Under the pieces are notes generated by a model, which made no database searches, had not been told where the DNA came from, and saw only the letters and a list, made by a program, of their open reading frames with translations. A DNA stretch of 21,822 nt from positions 1 through 21,822 of the forward strand of contig JAAMXP010001103.1 of the NCBI GenBank assembly GCA_019693395.1, written 5' to 3'. The stretch comes from Ettlia oleoabundans. Its lineage: Eukaryota > Chlorophyta > Chlorophyceae > Chlamydomonadales. A program made the position numbers and the translations under genes. This document shows, in pieces, positions 19,441 to 21,822 of the stretch. How positions within the stretch are numbered: the stretch's first letter is position 1; each line of letters begins with the position of its first letter.

Positions 19441-21749
19441 CTACTGCCAGCCGCCGCTGCCGCTCCACATCGCTCTGTATAGTGGGTTCCAGCTGAAGCG
19501 GGGCTGCCAGCTGCTGCTTCTACGGTACACGGTGCGCGTCGTTACGCTGCCCGCTGCTACCTGTACTGTGGACAGGCACTCCAGCGTACTGCCATCCACC
19601 AAGCGGTACAGCTCATGAATAGTTCCGGTGTTGGGCTCGCCCCAGCTAATCTGAACCTCCAAGCCGCCCCCTGGGATTGTAGCAGCCGCCTGCTGGGTGC
19701 CACGCCTCAAGTCGCGACGTGCCATGCTGACCACCTTGTCGAAGTCGTACTGCTCCGTCACTTTAAAGAAGGGAACCACTGCAGCGTCAAGGAGGGAATG
19801 AAGCCCACGAAATGCTTTAAAACTTGATGAGGCAAAGTTGGTTTGTTGAAACCTTACAACATACAAGAGGCAGTGCACACAGCATCAATGATCTCCATCG
19901 AATCATCCGACAGATATTTGCATAGGCCATGCCGTTGCACAATCCCGCTGCCACCGCCCTTTATCACCGGCACACCCGCCACCAGCGTTCCCTCCATCCC
20001 ACCTGTCAGGAAGCGCACAGCCACCTGGGTGCCGCGCTGCTCCACCTCCAGCCCCTCGATTAACTGCGTGGCTGTTGTCTTTTGCAGCCCACTGAGCCCC
20101 ATTAGATCACAGGCCCGGCTATAGCTGGCAGCATCAGAGGCCTCAATGTCCTTCAGCCACACCCCAGCCAGCTCTGAGACACTATCTCCACCCCCACCAC
20201 TGCTGCTGCCGCTGCTGCTGGCACCGATGGTGGTTCTGCTGGCACTCGTACGACTGCTTCGAGAGCCGGGAGTGATGCTGCTGGTGCCTGCAACACTGCG
20301 GCTGCTTGTAGCAACAGCAGAAGTCCCTGCTGTAGGCGCAGAAGCCACTGACGCACCCGCGCTTGAGCCTAGGCTGCTGCTGCTGCTAGCGCTGCTGCTG
20401 ATAGGGCTGCTGCTGCCCGGGCCGCCCACCTGCCCTGTTGCGGCTGCTGTGCTGCTGCCCAAGCCAGTTGGCTGCTGCCTGGGCATTGTGGAACGGGGGG
20501 AAGTGGCAGCTGGTGCATCCCCTCCCGGCAGTAGGCTGCCAAGCGGGCCACTCCCCAAGGCCTGCAGCAAGGGCGCTGCTGCGCCAATGGCGGGCACCAG
20601 GGCTGGAGGCACCTTGAAAACCTGCTCGCTTGATTCCACAATGCGGCAAATGCAGCCTGCCTGCACGAGCGAGGGGTGGATGGAAGGGATGGGCGACCAA
20701 GGTGAGCCTGGGACATGCTAGTGCAGATGGTGCGCCAGCGTTAAAGGTGGGGCAAGGGTGCAGTTGCGCAGTGCAGGAGGCATCACTTGACCGCTGGGCA
20801 ACATACTGTGCCCTGCCACAAAGCAGCCCAAGGCATGCCCATGGCTACTGCCAGCCATGCATGACAGCAACGGCTAATCCTATGCCATCACCGGGGCCAA
20901 CGGCAAATCAAAGGTGTGCGGGGGATGGATGGGAACAAGAGCAGGCATGCCCACGGCAACGCCAGGCCATGCATGCCAGCAACGGCTACCTGTATCTTAA
21001 CGTTGTTTGGATGGATTTATGATTGACCAATTCCCTGACTGAATGAATTGGGAGTTTTTCTAACAATTTAGTGACAAAACCTATCCTAAATGAATGTCCA
21101 CTTATTTGTAAATTCTTTTTGTGAATCATTACATGATGGTTTAAACGTTTATTTAGAAATACCGTTAGTCCAAGAAAACTTTTTTGGAAATTACTATTCT
21201 CCACAATTTCTAGTAAATGAAACAATTCCAAATTTTTCGGATTTTATGACGAATGGCTTTTTACGTTTAAAATTCACAAAAACTCCCGACAATTGGCAAT
21301 ATTCCGACCCTTTGAATTAGAACTATACAAAAAATTATTAAAAGGTTGTTGTTCCAGTTTTTTTTTAAGTTTCAACGGATGGTTTCAGTTGGTTTATCCA
21401 ATTTGACCAACTTTGAAAATTACAACAAAAGTTTTCATTTTCTATTAAACAAGTGTTAGAAAAAAGCGTGCATGCTGTGCCATCACTGGCCCCTGGCCAC
21501 TGCCAGGCATGCTGTGCGCAAATGCAGTAGGAGAGTTCTAGGGCGCACCTCATCGAGGCAGTAAAACGCCAAGCCGCTGCTGAGCGGAACTTTGCTGCCG
21601 CTGCCATCCTGCAGGTGAAACACCACCGCTGCTGATCGAGCATCGCTAGTGGCTTCCTCCACCACTAGCTGCCAACTGACAGGCGCGCCGGCAATCAGCG
21701 AGGACAGCACCTGCCGTACAGCCTGCACGACATGCGGCGATCCTTGCAG
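19441..21749 (-). CDS. Conserved two-domain protein: NTF2/SnoaL-like domain plus C-terminal conserved domain (3' part, 3 exons)
   Basis: Exons in transcript order: 21749-21549, 20660-20003, 19778-19441, in phase, 398 residues to TAG. The 5' end is outside the window. The first exon (WQLVVEEA, AAVVFHLQDG, PLSSGLAFYCLDE) with the start of the second (CICRIVESSEQVFKVPP) looks like the end of an NTF2/SnoaL-like fold of the type seen in plastid-targeted plant proteins. About 130 Ser/Ala/Gly/Thr-rich residues follow. The second conserved region starts GVWLKDIEASDAASYSRAC, continues MGLSGLQKTT and AVRFLTVVPFFKVTEQY, and ends with ARRDLRRGT, ISWGEPNTGT and TRTVYRR. I recognise it as a green-lineage conserved domain, perhaps a lipocalin/calycin-like barrel, but know no function. 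Its 888-bp intron 20661-21548 holds the AT-rich insertion described separately. Confidence 0.7.
20832..20988. repeat. Imperfect 45-bp direct repeat next to the AT-rich insertion
   Basis: Unit 1 is 20832-20876 and unit 2 is 20944-20988, both starting GGCATGCCC and ending CAGCAACGGCTA, with a handful of differences between. Unit 2 ends about where the AT-rich DNA begins. Related words (ACTGCCAGGCATGC) recur on the far side, near 21498-21511. Confidence 0.6.
20986..21445 (-). pseudogene. Tyrosine recombinase (phage-integrase family) fragment, degraded
   Basis: On the minus strand, an open stretch from 21243 to a TAG at 20986 reads as the catalytic end of a tyrosine recombinase: SGHSFRIGFVTKLLEKL (HxxR box), then LVNHKSIQTTLRY, with the box-III His and the nucleophile Tyr nine residues later, the family's standard spacing. 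Upstream, other frames carry FVNFKRKKPFVIKS (about 21285-21243) and NFQSWSNWINQLK (about 21415-21377, before a stop). These could be the core-binding domain and the start of the catalytic domain after frame changes, so at least one frameshift and a stop separate them. The reading ends one codon after the catalytic Tyr, where GC-rich host sequence starts. Codon use is extremely AT-rich, unlike all neighbours. Recombinase genes of this family occur in some chlorophycean plastid genomes, e.g. Oedogonium. Not functional as written. Confidence 0.65.
20994..21467. other. AT-rich insertion in the NTF2-like gene intron (putative organelle-derived DNA)
   Basis: Base composition changes abruptly near 20994 and back near 21467. 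For example, 21061-21120 holds 15 G or C in 60 bases, whereas both flanks are GC-rich with the usual GCATGC-type words. The block contains the recombinase remnant and runs of A and T. The likeliest source is plastid or mitochondrial DNA moved to the nucleus, or a degraded mobile element. No clear terminal repeats or target duplication were found. It lies wholly in an intron, so it need not harm the host gene. Confidence 0.65.
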
Positions 21750-21822
21750 CTAAGGGAGTCTCAAAGTATGAAGATATTATCATGACGGCCACATGCCCTG
21801 GGCTTGGGGGTTGGGTGTGGGG

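Noticed and set aside
21090..21320. Plus-strand open frame of 76 codons inside the AT-rich island
   Set aside because: The minus strand carries recognisable recombinase catalytic motifs over the same bases. The plus frame shows no known motif and is probably a by-product of AT-rich sequence.

Overview
This is nuclear DNA of a eukaryote, most likely a chlorophyte green alga. The window is GC-rich, every gene is split by many short introns with GT-AG or occasional GC-AG borders, and the proteins carry Ala/Ser/Gln/Gly-rich low-complexity insertions. The tetranucleotide and CTG/CAG-type repeats and the TGTAA motifs just past two stop codons also fit green algae. No prokaryotic operon, CRISPR array, rRNA or tRNA was recognised. 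All exon models were built by eye from splice borders, reading phase and family resemblance.

Layout: (1) 31-1585, plus strand: the last five visible exons of a phospholipase B-like hydrolase. (2) 2089-6417, minus strand: a complete 11-exon amino acid transporter of the Aa_trans family (579 aa), convergent with the first gene. (3) 7345-9506, plus: hemerythrin-like protein A (240 aa, 6 exons). (4) 10471-12211, plus: tandem copy B of the same gene, with the same exon lengths but a lost splice donor, a one-base deletion that brings an early stop, and a changed metal-ligand position. (5) 12850-18786, minus: VPS51, a subunit of the GARP/EARP tethering complexes, about 980-1053 aa. (6) 19441-21749 and beyond, minus: the 3' part of a conserved two-domain protein (NTF2-like domain, long Ser/Ala-rich linker, C-terminal conserved domain).

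The most unusual element is an AT-rich block of about 470 bp (roughly 20994-21467) inside the 888-bp intron of gene 6. It carries the degraded C-terminal catalytic end of a tyrosine recombinase with the HxxR, H and Y residues still readable. It looks like organelle (probably plastid) or mobile-element DNA captured by the nuclear genome.

The second point of interest is the hemerythrin pair. The duplication covers about 2.4-2.8 kb per copy, and a 101-bp stretch is completely identical between copies that otherwise diverge, which suggests gene conversion. Copy B looks like a pseudogene in the making or a truncated paralogue.

The genes have no evident common pathway: a vacuolar/lysosomal-type hydrolase, an amino acid carrier, di-iron or metal-binding proteins, an endosome-to-Golgi tether and a protein of unknown function. 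This is a normal eukaryotic gene neighbourhood, not an operon.
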